This document shows positions 1 through 5,799 of a stretch of DNA of 15,297 nucleotides, one piece after another. Made by a program: the position numbers and the translations under genes. Source of the DNA: Aliivibrio_A kagoshimensis (GTDB lineage Bacteria > Pseudomonadota > Gammaproteobacteria > Enterobacterales > Vibrionaceae); assembly GCF_050337105.1 (NCBI RefSeq), contig NZ_JAKJSQ010000079.1:1-15297 (forward strand), written 5' to 3'. The notes beneath the pieces are model-generated. The model saw only the letters and a list, made by a program, of their open reading frames with translations. It made no database searches and was not told the origin of the DNA. Within the stretch, counting starts at the first letter, position 1; each line of letters starts with the position of its first letter.

Positions 1-147
1 AATGATTATTACTGATTTTGTTCAAACTTTCGTTTGAACGATTTGACTGTGTCAATAANTCGAAACTTATNGATTAAGGCCACTCAGTTCATTGAGATTA
101 TTTTTTGATAATCTATTCACGAGTGCCCACACAAATTGCATGGTCAA
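1..147 (-). other. 16S rRNA leader (5' external spacer of an rrn operon)
   Basis: This is the transcribed leader between boxA and the 16S gene, which is not in the window and should start just past the left edge. A boxC-like block at 120-133 reads TGTGTGGGCACTCG on the minus strand and matches the E. coli rrn leader as I recall it. A perfect 8-bp hairpin (20-27 with 32-39, loop 28-31) lies near the edge. Positions 59 and 71 are ambiguous bases (n), as expected where several nearly identical rrn copies were collapsed in assembly. Identification is by resemblance to enterobacterial and Vibrio rrn leaders; no mature rRNA is visible. Confidence 0.85.
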
Positions 148-200
148 ATTGTTAAAGAGCAATTCTTAAACTTTCAAACCTTTCGGTCAGTTCGTTTAAG
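148..200 (-). promoter_or_regulatory. rrn antitermination site (boxB-like hairpin and boxA)
   Basis: On the minus strand, 161-148 reads TGCTCTTTAACAAT, the classic rrn boxA, which is bound by NusB and S10 (NusE) so that polymerase resists Rho. Just upstream (200 to 165) is a boxB-like stem: CTTAAAC pairs with GTTTAAG, enclosing an inner ACC-GAAA-GGT hairpin. The order boxB-boxA-boxC follows E. coli rrn leaders. The NusE protein, rpsJ, is encoded in this same window. Confidence 0.93.
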
Positions 201-209
201 TGGACGGCC

Positions 210-237
210 ATTTTAGCGATTTAAGCTCTAGTGTCAA
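210..237 (-). promoter_or_regulatory. rrn P2 promoter
   Basis: On the minus strand the -35 is TTGACA (237-232, a perfect match) and the -10 is TAAAAT (215-210), with a 16-bp spacer. An A/T-rich stretch lies immediately upstream. It sits about 110 bp downstream of P1, as in the tandem promoters of gammaproteobacterial rrn operons, and directly before boxB/boxA. In E. coli P2 gives basal rRNA synthesis. The exact start site cannot be read from sequence. Confidence 0.85.
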
Positions 238-260
238 ACACTTTTTTAAACTTATTTCTC

Positions 261-295
261 GTGGCTTGTTGTCCTACCGACTGAGCTAGAACCCT
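261..295 (-). pseudogene. tRNA remnant (5' half with D-arm) between rrn P1 and P2
   Basis: Read on the minus strand from 295, there is a 7-base acceptor-like segment AGGGTTC, then TA at the positions of nucleotides 8-9, then GCTC-AGTCGGTA-GGAC. This matches the tRNA D-arm consensus TAGCTCAGTCGGTAGAGC except that the second D-stem strand is GGAC instead of GAGC. No anticodon arm, T-arm or pairing acceptor strand follows before P2, so it cannot be a functional tRNA. It is most simply a fossil of a tRNA gene in the rrn leader. The parental isotype cannot be determined. Confidence 0.6.
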
Positions 296-338
296 TTATG
301 GCTCTTGGTTTCTAAAAGAAGAAGCCGCTCCGTGTCAG

Positions 339-375
339 TGAGGACGCATTATAGAGAGATCGATCCACATGGCAA
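339..375 (-). promoter_or_regulatory. rrn P1 promoter
   Basis: On the minus strand the -35 is TTGCCA (375-370), the spacer is 16 bp and the -10 is TATAAT (353-348). A GC-rich discriminator GCGTCCTC follows, with a predicted +1 A at 339. The segment CACTGACACGG after the -10 matches the start region of E. coli rrn P1 as I recall it. A short -10 to +1 GC-rich discriminator is the element that makes rrn P1 sensitive to ppGpp and initiating NTP levels, so growth-rate control is expected. The operon reads toward the left edge. Confidence 0.92.
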
Positions 376-428
376 GCAGTTATTCACGTTTTTTTAGTAA
401 AAAATGGTCGACTGAACAGTTAATAATC
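376..428 (-). promoter_or_regulatory. Upstream activating region of rrn P1 (UP element, possible Fis site)
   Basis: The bases directly upstream of the P1 -35 are A/T-rich with A and T runs (392-406), as expected for an UP element contacted by the alpha C-terminal domain. A 15-mer at 428-414 (minus strand, G...C ends) fits the degenerate Fis core G-N2-Y-R-N5-Y-R-N2-C and is centred near -82, close to where Fis sites lie upstream of E. coli rrn P1. The UP element is likely by position and composition. The Fis call is weak because the motif is degenerate. Confidence 0.5.
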
Positions 429-491
429 AACTTTATTTTCATACCTTTTTAAGCACATCTTAAGCAGAACTTATTCACAACCTTATTCACA
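380..491 (+). promoter_or_regulatory. Three DnaA-box-like 9-mers upstream of rrn P1
   Basis: On the plus strand TTATTCACA occurs at 471-479 and 483-491 (12 bp apart), and TTATTCACG at 380-388 abuts the P1 -35. The first two fit the relaxed DnaA box TTWTNCACA; the third differs at the last base. They could mark DnaA binding at the rRNA promoter, or be chance matches in AT-rich DNA. No binding is shown by sequence alone. Confidence 0.35.
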
Positions 492-822
492 ATGGAGTCA
501 AATGTACCGATAAACAGAATGGTGAAAAAGTACCAAGGAAATTATTCTGAGTGGCAATCTACTTTTCACTCCCCTAACTTGTTTAATATAGTTGTCTCTA
601 TATAGCTAAGCAAAAATATATATAACATTACTTGTATAACTATTTATGAGCTGCATCTCTGTGTCTTGAAAAAGACTGACGACATTCTGTATCTATAAAG
701 ATCTCGATAGTTTTAATAGGTACACACAGAAATATCAATAAGTATGATATTGACTGTATGCAGCTTCATCATTAAATATGGGTTGGATGGTGATTTGATA
801 GAGTATGGAATTAGAAGGATAT
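492..822. other. Gene-free spacer between rrn promoter region and rplQ terminator
   Basis: I see no credible protein gene, tRNA or insertion sequence in this AT-rich stretch. It does hold nested inverted repeats: AGCTGCAT (649-656) with ATGCAGCT (758-765), TCTGTGT (658-664) with ACACAGA (724-730), a GAAA-loop hairpin (663-676) and a 7-bp hairpin (731-751). These could fold into a branched RNA if transcribed, but no convincing dedicated promoter is visible. The function is unknown. Confidence 0.5.
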
Positions 823-857
823 AAAAAAGGCCAAGTCGATGACTTGGCCTTTTGTTT
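823..857 (-). terminator. Intrinsic terminator of the alpha operon (after rplQ)
   Basis: A perfect 9-bp GC-rich stem (GGCCAAGTC 829-837 with GACTTGGCC 841-849, loop GAT) is extended by A/T pairs. It is followed on the minus strand by a run of T (828-823). It lies about 25 bases after the rplQ stop. The plus-strand side also has a T-rich tail (850-857), so it may stop transcription in both directions. It separates the alpha operon from the rrn operon. Confidence 0.93.
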
Positions 858-879
858 ACTTCAGATTAAAAAGTGCTCA

Positions 880-1257
880 TTACTCAGCTGCTTCTTCTTC
901 TGGACGATCCACAAGCTCAATGTATGCCATTGGAGCTTTGTCACCAGTACGGAAACCACATTTAAGAATGCGAGTATAACCGCCAGCACGTTCTGCAAAA
1001 CGTGGACCTAATTCAGTAAATAATTTTGCTACTACTTCGCTATCACGAGTACGTGCAAATGCAAGACGACGGTTTGCAACACTGTCAGTCTTAGCTAATG
1101 TAATCAATGGCTCAACCACTCGACGTAGCTCTTTTGCTTTTGGCAAGGTAGTCTTGATTACTTCGTGACGTACCAATGAGCTAGCCATATTGCTGAACAT
1201 CGCTTTGCGATGACTGCTATTACGGTTGAGTTGACGACCACTCTTACGATGGCGCAT
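880..1257 (-). CDS. rplQ: 50S ribosomal protein L17
   Basis: L17 is a large-subunit protein located near the polypeptide exit tunnel. The 125-residue product begins MRHRKSGRQLNRNSSHR and contains the family core KTTLPKAKELRRVVEPLITL. It aligns end to end with E. coli L17 (127 aa), differing mainly in the acidic tail EEEAAE. It is the last gene of the alpha operon, starting 34 bases after rpoA with an AAGGAT-type ribosome binding site at 1270-1265. A small hairpin (1276-1289) lies in that gap. A strong terminator follows. Confidence 0.97.
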   Translation of the reverse strand: MRHRKSGRQLNRNSSHRKAMFSNMASSLVRHEVIKTTLPKAKELRRVVEPLITLAKTDSVANRRLAFARTRDSEVVAKLFTELGPRFAERAGGYTRILKCGFRTGDKAPMAYIELVDRPEEEAAE

Positions 1258-1291
1258 GACCTAATCCTTCTAACTAGATATCAGTATCTGA

Positions 1292-2281
1292 TTAATCTTC
1301 AGCGATTGACGCAGGAGGCCAGTTTTCTAGGCGCATACCTAGAGACAGACCACGAGAAGCCAAAACATCTTTGATTTCTGTCAAAGATTTCTTACCGAGG
1401 TTTGGCGTTTTAAGTAGCTCAACCTCAGTACGCTGAACCAGATCACCGATGTAGTGAATCGCTTCTGCTTTCAAACAGTTAGCAGAGCGAACCGTTAGTT
1501 CAAGATCGTCTACAGGGCGGAGCAGGATCGGATCGAACTCTGGTTTCTCTTCTTTCTCTTCAGGAACTCGTATATCACGAAGATCTACAAATGCATCCAA
1601 TTGTTCAGCAAGAATAGTTGCTGCTCGACGAATGGCTTCCTCAGGATCAAGTGTACCGTTTGTTTCCATATCGATGACAAGTTTGTCTAAATCGGTACGT
1701 TGCTCTACACGAGCAGCTTCAACATTGTAGGCAATTTTGTCTACAGGGCTGAAAGTTGCGTCGACAAGCAAACGACCAATAGGACGCTCATCTTCTTCAG
1801 TATGAATACGCGCTGATGCTGGTACATAACCACGACCACGCTCTACCTTGATTCTCATGCTGATTTCAGCATTGTCATCAGTTAGGTGGCAGATAACGTG
1901 CTCTGGGTTCGCAATCTCAACATCACCATCATGGGTGATGTCGCCTGCAACGACAGGGCCTGCACCAGATTTGTTAAGAGTAACGATAACTTCATCTTTA
2001 CCCTCAACCTTAATGGCAAGGCCCTTAAGGTTTAGAAGAACTTCAAGAATATCTTCTTGGATCCCTTCTTTGGTGCTGTACTCGTGCAATACCCCTTCGA
2101 TCTCAGCTTCAGTTACGGCACAACCCGGCATTGAAGATAGTAGAATACGACGAAGAGCATTCCCAAGAGTGTGGCCAAAACCACGCTCTAATGGCTCAAG
2201 AGTTACTTTTGCATGAGTCGAGTTAACTTGTTCAATGTCAACAAGACGTGGCTTAAGAAATTCTGTTACAGAACCCTGCAT
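1292..2281 (-). CDS. rpoA: DNA-directed RNA polymerase subunit alpha
   Basis: The alpha subunit dimerises to nucleate RNA polymerase assembly and contacts UP elements and activators. The 329-residue length equals E. coli. The N-terminal assembly domain (about 1-235) starts MQGSVTEFLKPRLVDIEQV and holds the HTLGNALRRILLSSMPG motif. A charged linker rich in E/K follows. The C-terminal domain (about 249-329) keeps ELTVRSANCLKAEAIHYIG with Arg265, the key UP-element contact. The start is supported by an AGAGGA ribosome binding site 5-6 bases before ATG. It lies in the alpha operon between rpsD and rplQ, so polymerase supply is tied to ribosomal protein output. Confidence 0.98.
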   Translation of the reverse strand: MQGSVTEFLKPRLVDIEQVNSTHAKVTLEPLERGFGHTLGNALRRILLSSMPGCAVTEAEIEGVLHEYSTKEGIQEDILEVLLNLKGLAIKVEGKDEVIVTLNKSGAGPVVAGDITHDGDVEIANPEHVICHLTDDNAEISMRIKVERGRGYVPASARIHTEEDERPIGRLLVDATFSPVDKIAYNVEAARVEQRTDLDKLVIDMETNGTLDPEEAIRRAATILAEQLDAFVDLRDIRVPEEKEEKPEFDPILLRPVDDLELTVRSANCLKAEAIHYIGDLVQRTEVELLKTPNLGKKSLTEIKDVLASRGLSLGMRLENWPPASIAED

Positions 2282-2300
2282 TGTGTCCTCTCTATATTAT

Positions 2301-2321
2301 AGCTTTACTTAGAGTAAAGCT
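2301..2321 (-). promoter_or_regulatory. Perfect 9-bp hairpin spanning the rpsD stop codon
   Basis: On the minus strand AGCTTTACT (2321-2313), loop CTA and AGTAAAGCT (2309-2301) form a perfect stem that includes the last rpsD codons and the stop. No T-run follows (ATAATATAG comes next), so it is not an ordinary terminator. E. coli, as I recall, has the same stem at the same place. It may affect mRNA stability or coupling between rpsD and rpoA. Confidence 0.55.
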
Positions 2322-2925
2322 CGACGATCAGGTGTTCGTTGATGTCGGCAGACAAGTCGGAACGTTCTGGAAGACGCTTGAAAGAGCCTTCCATTTTGCC
2401 AGCATCTACTTCAATCCAAGTTGGTTTTTCACGTTGTGCAGCAACTTCTAGAGCCGCTTGAATACGTGATTGCTTTTTAGCTTTTTCACGAATACTTACA
2501 ACGTCATTAGCCGCAACTTTGAATGAAGGAACGTTTACAACGTTACCGTTAACTAGAATAGACTTATGGCTAACTAGTTGACGAGATTCAGAGCGAGTAG
2601 CTCCGAAACCCATACGATAAACTACGTTATCTAGACGGCCTTCAAGTAACTGCAACAAGTTTTCACCTGTATTGCCTTTAAGGCGTGCAGCTTCTTTATA
2701 GTAGTTACGGAATTGTTTTTCTAGAACGCCATACATACGACGAACTTTTTGCTTCTCACGAAGCTGAACGCCATATTCAGATAGACGGCCACGACGTGCG
2801 CCGTGAACACCTGGGGCGTTATCTATTTTACACTTGGTTTCAATCGCGCGGACGCCAGACTTAAGAAATAAGTCAGTACCTTCGCGACGGCTAAGCTTAA
2901 GCTTAGGACCCAAATATCTTGCCAT
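2305..2925 (-). CDS. rpsD: 30S ribosomal protein S4
   Basis: S4 is a primary assembly protein that binds the 5' domain of 16S rRNA. It also represses the alpha operon by binding the rpsM leader. The 206 residues match E. coli length. The N-terminal part (MARYLGPKLKLSRREG) has only one Cys (Cys32), so it is the zinc-free form. The S4 RNA-binding domain spans about residues 95-160 (GRLDNVVYRMGFGATRSESR, then LVSHKSILVNGNVV). The end is ERSDLSADINEHLIVELYSK. It starts 31 bases after rpsK. Confidence 0.98.
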   Translation of the reverse strand: MARYLGPKLKLSRREGTDLFLKSGVRAIETKCKIDNAPGVHGARRGRLSEYGVQLREKQKVRRMYGVLEKQFRNYYKEAARLKGNTGENLLQLLEGRLDNVVYRMGFGATRSESRQLVSHKSILVNGNVVNVPSFKVAANDVVSIREKAKKQSRIQAALEVAAQREKPTWIEVDAGKMEGSFKRLPERSDLSADINEHLIVELYSK

Positions 2926-2956
2926 GATCTTTCTCCAATAATCCTAGATGCGTTCG

Positions 2957-3346
2957 TTATACACGACGTTTCTTAGGTGGACGACAACCGTTATGAGGAA
3001 TCGGAGTCGCATCAACAATGTTAGTGATACGGTATCCAGCAGCGTTTAACGCGCGGATAGTAGACTCACGACCAGGACCAGGGCCCTTAACCATAACTTC
3101 CAGGTTCTTTACGCCATATTCTTTGGCCATTTCACCACAACGTTCAGCGGCAACCTGTGCTGCGAACGGAGTAGATTTACGAGAACCGCGGAAACCAGAA
3201 CCACCTGCAGTAGCCCAAGCTAATGCGTTACCTTGGCGATCCGTGATAGTCACGATGGTATTATTGAAAGAAGCATGAATGTGCGCTACGCCATCAGCTA
3301 CTTGCTTACGTACGCGCTTACGAGCGCGAGTTGGTTGCTTTGCCAT
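2957..3346 (-). CDS. rpsK: 30S ribosomal protein S11
   Basis: S11 binds the platform of the 30S subunit, near the mRNA exit site and the h24/h45 region. The 129 residues match E. coli. Visible hallmarks are HASFNNTIVTITDRQGNAL (25-43), the GSGFRGSRKSTPFAAQ block and the C-terminal PHNGCRPPKKRRV. The Asn-Gly in that tail is the site of isoaspartate formation reported for E. coli S11. It is the second gene of the alpha operon, 20 bases after rpsM. Confidence 0.98.
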   Translation of the reverse strand: MAKQPTRARKRVRKQVADGVAHIHASFNNTIVTITDRQGNALAWATAGGSGFRGSRKSTPFAAQVAAERCGEMAKEYGVKNLEVMVKGPGPGRESTIRALNAAGYRITNIVDATPIPHNGCRPPKKRRV

Positions 3347-3366
3347 TAAGTACCTACCTTATCCGA

Positions 3367-3723
3367 TTAACGTTTGATCGGCTTGCGCGGACCCTTACGG
3401 GTACGTGCGTTGGTTTTAGTACGCTGTCCACGTAACGGTAGACCGCGACGGTGACGTATACCACGGTAGCAACCAAGGTCCATTAGACGCTTGATGCTCA
3501 TGGAAACTTCACGACGTAAGTCGCCTTCTACAGTGTACTTGGCAACACCATCACGCAGAATATCAATCTGCTCTTCACTTAGTTCACTGATCTTAACTTC
3601 ACCAGCAATACCTGCTTCAGCTACAATAGCTTGAGCGCGGGTCTTACCAATGCCGAAGATTGCGGTTAGTGCAATCACGGTATGTTTATGATCAGGAATG
3701 TTAATGCCTGCTATACGGGCCAC
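3367..3723 (-). CDS. rpsM: 30S ribosomal protein S13
   Basis: S13 sits in the 30S head and contacts the P-site tRNA and L5 across the subunit bridge. The 118 residues equal E. coli. The helix-two-turn-helix region lies in about residues 10-60 (MARIAGINIPDHKH at the start), followed by LMDLGCYRGIRHRRGLPLRG and the basic tail NARTRKGPRKPIKR. Translation starts at GTG (3723-3721), preceded by AGGA at 3734-3731; this start matches the E. coli arrangement and lies within the S4-responsive pseudoknot. It is the first gene of the alpha operon. Confidence 0.97.
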   Translation of the reverse strand: MARIAGINIPDHKHTVIALTAIFGIGKTRAQAIVAEAGIAGEVKISELSEEQIDILRDGVAKYTVEGDLRREVSMSIKRLMDLGCYRGIRHRRGLPLRGQRTKTNARTRKGPRKPIKR

Positions 3724-3785
3724 TATTCACTCCTAGTACTTTTATAAGAAGAACCACAACAGAGCCCGATGAGGATACGTTGTGG
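3716..3785 (-). promoter_or_regulatory. S4-responsive alpha operon leader (pseudoknot at rpsM start)
   Basis: On the minus strand GTTGTGG? reads as its complement CCACAAC (3785-3779), pairing with GTTGTGG (3760-3754) over an 18-base loop. Two loop segments can pair downstream: CGGGC (3768-3764) with GCCCG just after the GTG start (3720-3716), and TCCT (3775-3772) with the AGGA ribosome binding site (3734-3731). This is the nested pseudoknot known from E. coli (Rfam Alpha_RBS), in which S4 traps the 30S subunit and lowers translation of the operon. The pairings are seen directly; S4 control is inferred from the family. Confidence 0.85.
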
Positions 3786-3797
3786 CCAAAACTACTT

Positions 3798-3839
3798 CTT
3801 TTGCACGCAAAAGGTAGGCCGAGGAATATACTCGGCCTA
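3798..3839 (-). promoter_or_regulatory. Hairpin and palindrome at the spc/alpha operon junction
   Basis: A perfect 9-bp stem (TAGGCCGAG 3815-3823 with CTCGGCCTA 3831-3839, 7-base loop) follows rpmJ by about 30 bases. On the minus strand the bases after it are CCTTTTGCG, a weak T tract, and those T residues are also part of a palindrome (CTTTTGC, 2-base centre, GCAAAAG; 3798-3813). It may act as a weak terminator or attenuator, or as a processing site, between the spc and alpha parts of the transcript. Confidence 0.5.
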
Positions 3840-3870
3840 ACTTTTAATTTCAAGTAAAAAATTCTGCTAA

Positions 3871-3984
3871 TTAACCTTGGCGCTGTTTATGCTTAGGTTC
3901 AACGCAAATTACACGCACAACACCGTTGCGCTTAATAACTTTACAGTTGCGGCAGATTTTTTTAACGGAAGCACGAACTTTCAT
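3871..3984 (-). CDS. rpmJ: 50S ribosomal protein L36
   Basis: This is a 37-residue protein, too short for many gene callers, starting MKVRASVKKICRNCKVIKRN and ending EPKHKQRQG. L36 binds 23S rRNA near the base of the L7/L12 stalk and stabilises late 50S assembly. Cys11, Cys14, Cys27 and His32 form the zinc-ribbon set, so this is the zinc-binding form. It lies 26 bases after secY as the last gene of the spc operon, the standard place. Many gammaproteobacteria keep a second, zinc-free L36 elsewhere for zinc shortage. Confidence 0.96.
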   Translation of the reverse strand: MKVRASVKKICRNCKVIKRNGVVRVICVEPKHKQRQG

Positions 3985-4010
3985 TGCTAAACTCCGTAAA
4001 TGGAAACTAA

Positions 4011-5339
4011 TTAACGACTTGCGCCGCCTTTTAGATTCGCTTTTTTCAACACAGACTCATATTGCTGAGACATCAAATGAGTCTGCACTTGAGCCATAAA
4101 GTCCATAATAACAACAACTACGATTAGTAGGGAAGTACCGCCAAAATAGAAGCGTACGTTCCAAGCTATCATCATGAATTCAGGTATTAGACAGATAAAG
4201 GTAATATACATAGCGCCCGCTAGGGTAAGCCTTGTCATCACTTTATCTATATATTTCGCTGTCTGTTCACCTGGGCGGATTCCGGGTACGAAGGCACCTG
4301 ACTTCTTCAAGTTATCTGCTGTTTCGCGAGGGTTAAACACCAACGCTGTATAGAAGAAACAGAAAAAGATAATTGCGGCTGCATAAAGCATAACATACAG
4401 AGGCTGACCAGGACTTAACGCCAGTGAAATATCACTTAGCCATCCTAGAGACTCATTTTGACCAAACCACTGTGCCAGCGTGCCTGGAAAAAGTATGATA
4501 CTAGATGCAAAAATCGCAGGTATTACACCAGCCATATTAATTTTCAATGGTAGATGCGTACTTTGAGCTGCAAACACCTTACGGCCTTGCTGTCTTTTTG
4601 CATAGTTAACGACGATACGACGTTGCCCACGCTCCATAAACACTACAAAGTAAATAACTGCGAAAGATAAAACTGCAATTAGTAGTAGAAGAAGTACATG
4701 CAATTCACCTTGACGCGCTTGCTCGATAGTCTGTCCAATTGCTGGTGGTAACCCTGCAACAATACCAGTAAAGATAATCAAAGATATACCGTTACCAATA
4801 CCGCGCTCTGTAATTTGCTCACCTAACCACATTAAAAACATGGTACCGGTAACCAAACTGACAGTTGCAACAAGGTAGAAAGTGAAATCTGGATTAGCAA
4901 CTAATCCAGGTATCATATTCGGTAAACCTGTCGCAATACCAATTGCTTGGAAGGTTGCCAACACTAACGTGCCGTAGCGAGTGTACTGACTGATTTTACG
5001 TCGGCCAGATTCACCCTCTTTCTTCAACTCAGCTAATGCTGGATGAACAACAGTTAGCAACTGAATAACAATAGACGCAGAAATATACGGCATGATACCC
5101 AGTGCTAATATTGAAGCACGAGAGAGAGCACCACCAGAGAACATGTTAAACAGTTCAATAATGGTACCTTTCTGTTGTTGGAACAGATCTGCAAGTACAG
5201 CAGCATCAATACCAGGAATCGGCACAAAAGAGCCAGCTCGGAATACTAGTAATGCACCTACCACGAATAATAGACGCGATTTTAGTTCGGCTAAGCCGCC
5301 CTGTGCACTACGGAAATCTTGTCCTGGTTGTTTAGCCAT
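4011..5339 (-). CDS. secY: Protein translocase subunit SecY
   Basis: SecY is the pore subunit of the inner-membrane Sec translocon, acting with SecE, SecG and SecA. The 442 residues are near E. coli (443). Ten membrane segments are visible, roughly 22-42, 75-97 (with the plug region FSGGALSRASILALGIMPY just before and in it), 121-140, 152-172, 182-203, 214-235, 272-290, 313-334, 371-391 and 400-416. The conserved cytosolic loop GAFVPGIRPGEQTAKYID (348-365) holds the Arg residues needed for SecA-driven export. The ribosome binding site is GAGG before ATG. Its place between rplO and rpmJ is universal in this group. Confidence 0.98.
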   Translation of the reverse strand: MAKQPGQDFRSAQGGLAELKSRLLFVVGALLVFRAGSFVPIPGIDAAVLADLFQQQKGTIIELFNMFSGGALSRASILALGIMPYISASIVIQLLTVVHPALAELKKEGESGRRKISQYTRYGTLVLATFQAIGIATGLPNMIPGLVANPDFTFYLVATVSLVTGTMFLMWLGEQITERGIGNGISLIIFTGIVAGLPPAIGQTIEQARQGELHVLLLLLIAVLSFAVIYFVVFMERGQRRIVVNYAKRQQGRKVFAAQSTHLPLKINMAGVIPAIFASSIILFPGTLAQWFGQNESLGWLSDISLALSPGQPLYVMLYAAAIIFFCFFYTALVFNPRETADNLKKSGAFVPGIRPGEQTAKYIDKVMTRLTLAGAMYITFICLIPEFMMIAWNVRFYFGGTSLLIVVVVIMDFMAQVQTHLMSQQYESVLKKANLKGGASR

Positions 5340-5359
5340 TGTACCTCATCCTCAAGGAA

Positions 5360-5794
5360 TTAAGCCTCGATTTTACCACCTGCAGCTTCAATCGCAGCAA
5401 CAGCACCTTTCGTTACGCGTAAACCTTTAACAGTTACCGCTGTAGCGATGTCACCAGAAAGAACGATTTTCACGAACTCAATGTTTTTAGTGACAAGGTT
5501 AGCAGCTTTAAGGCTGTTAAGATCTACAACGCCACCTTCGACTTTAGCTAACTCGCTAAGACGAACTTCAGCTGTTACTAGACTCTTACGAGAAGTAAAA
5601 CCGAATTTAGGTAGACGCTGTTTCAAAGGCATTTGACCGCCTTCAAAACCTGGACGAACAGAACCGCCAGAGCGAGATTTTTGGCCTTTGTGACCACGGC
5701 CACCAGTTTTACCTAGGCCAGAACCGATACCACGACCTACACGCTTCTTAGAAGGTTTAGAGCCTGCAGCCGGTGATAGAGTATTCAAACGCAT
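5360..5794 (-). CDS. rplO: 50S ribosomal protein L15
   Basis: L15 is a late-assembly protein whose long N-terminal extension threads into 23S rRNA. The 144 residues equal E. coli. The Gly/Lys/Arg-rich extension (residues 17-45, with GSGLGKTGGRGHKGQKSR) precedes the globular part. The C-terminal signature ends KGAVAAIEAAGGKIEA. Its GAGGAG ribosome binding site overlaps the end of rpmD, leaving only 5 bases between the genes and implying translational coupling. Confidence 0.98.
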   Translation of the reverse strand: MRLNTLSPAAGSKPSKKRVGRGIGSGLGKTGGRGHKGQKSRSGGSVRPGFEGGQMPLKQRLPKFGFTSRKSLVTAEVRLSELAKVEGGVVDLNSLKAANLVTKNIEFVKIVLSGDIATAVTVKGLRVTKGAVAAIEAAGGKIEA

Positions 5795-5799
5795 TGTGA

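Noticed and set aside
577..640. Promoter-like TTGTTT/TATATA combinations on the plus strand
   Set aside because: The stretch is so AT-rich that such matches are expected by chance, and no gene follows in that direction.
805..1011. Plus-strand open frame of 68 codons starting MELEGYKKGQ
   Set aside because: It runs through the rplQ terminator stem and then antisense to rplQ; no ribosome binding site of note and no recognisable protein.
1848..2216. Plus-strand frame of 122 codons antisense to rpoA
   Set aside because: Fully inside the strongly conserved rpoA gene in the opposite direction; the composition is that of a shadow frame.
2282..2304. TATAAT-like hexamer before rpoA as an internal promoter
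   Set aside because: A -10-like TATAAT is present, but no acceptable -35 lies 15-19 bases upstream, where the hairpin 2301-2321 sits.
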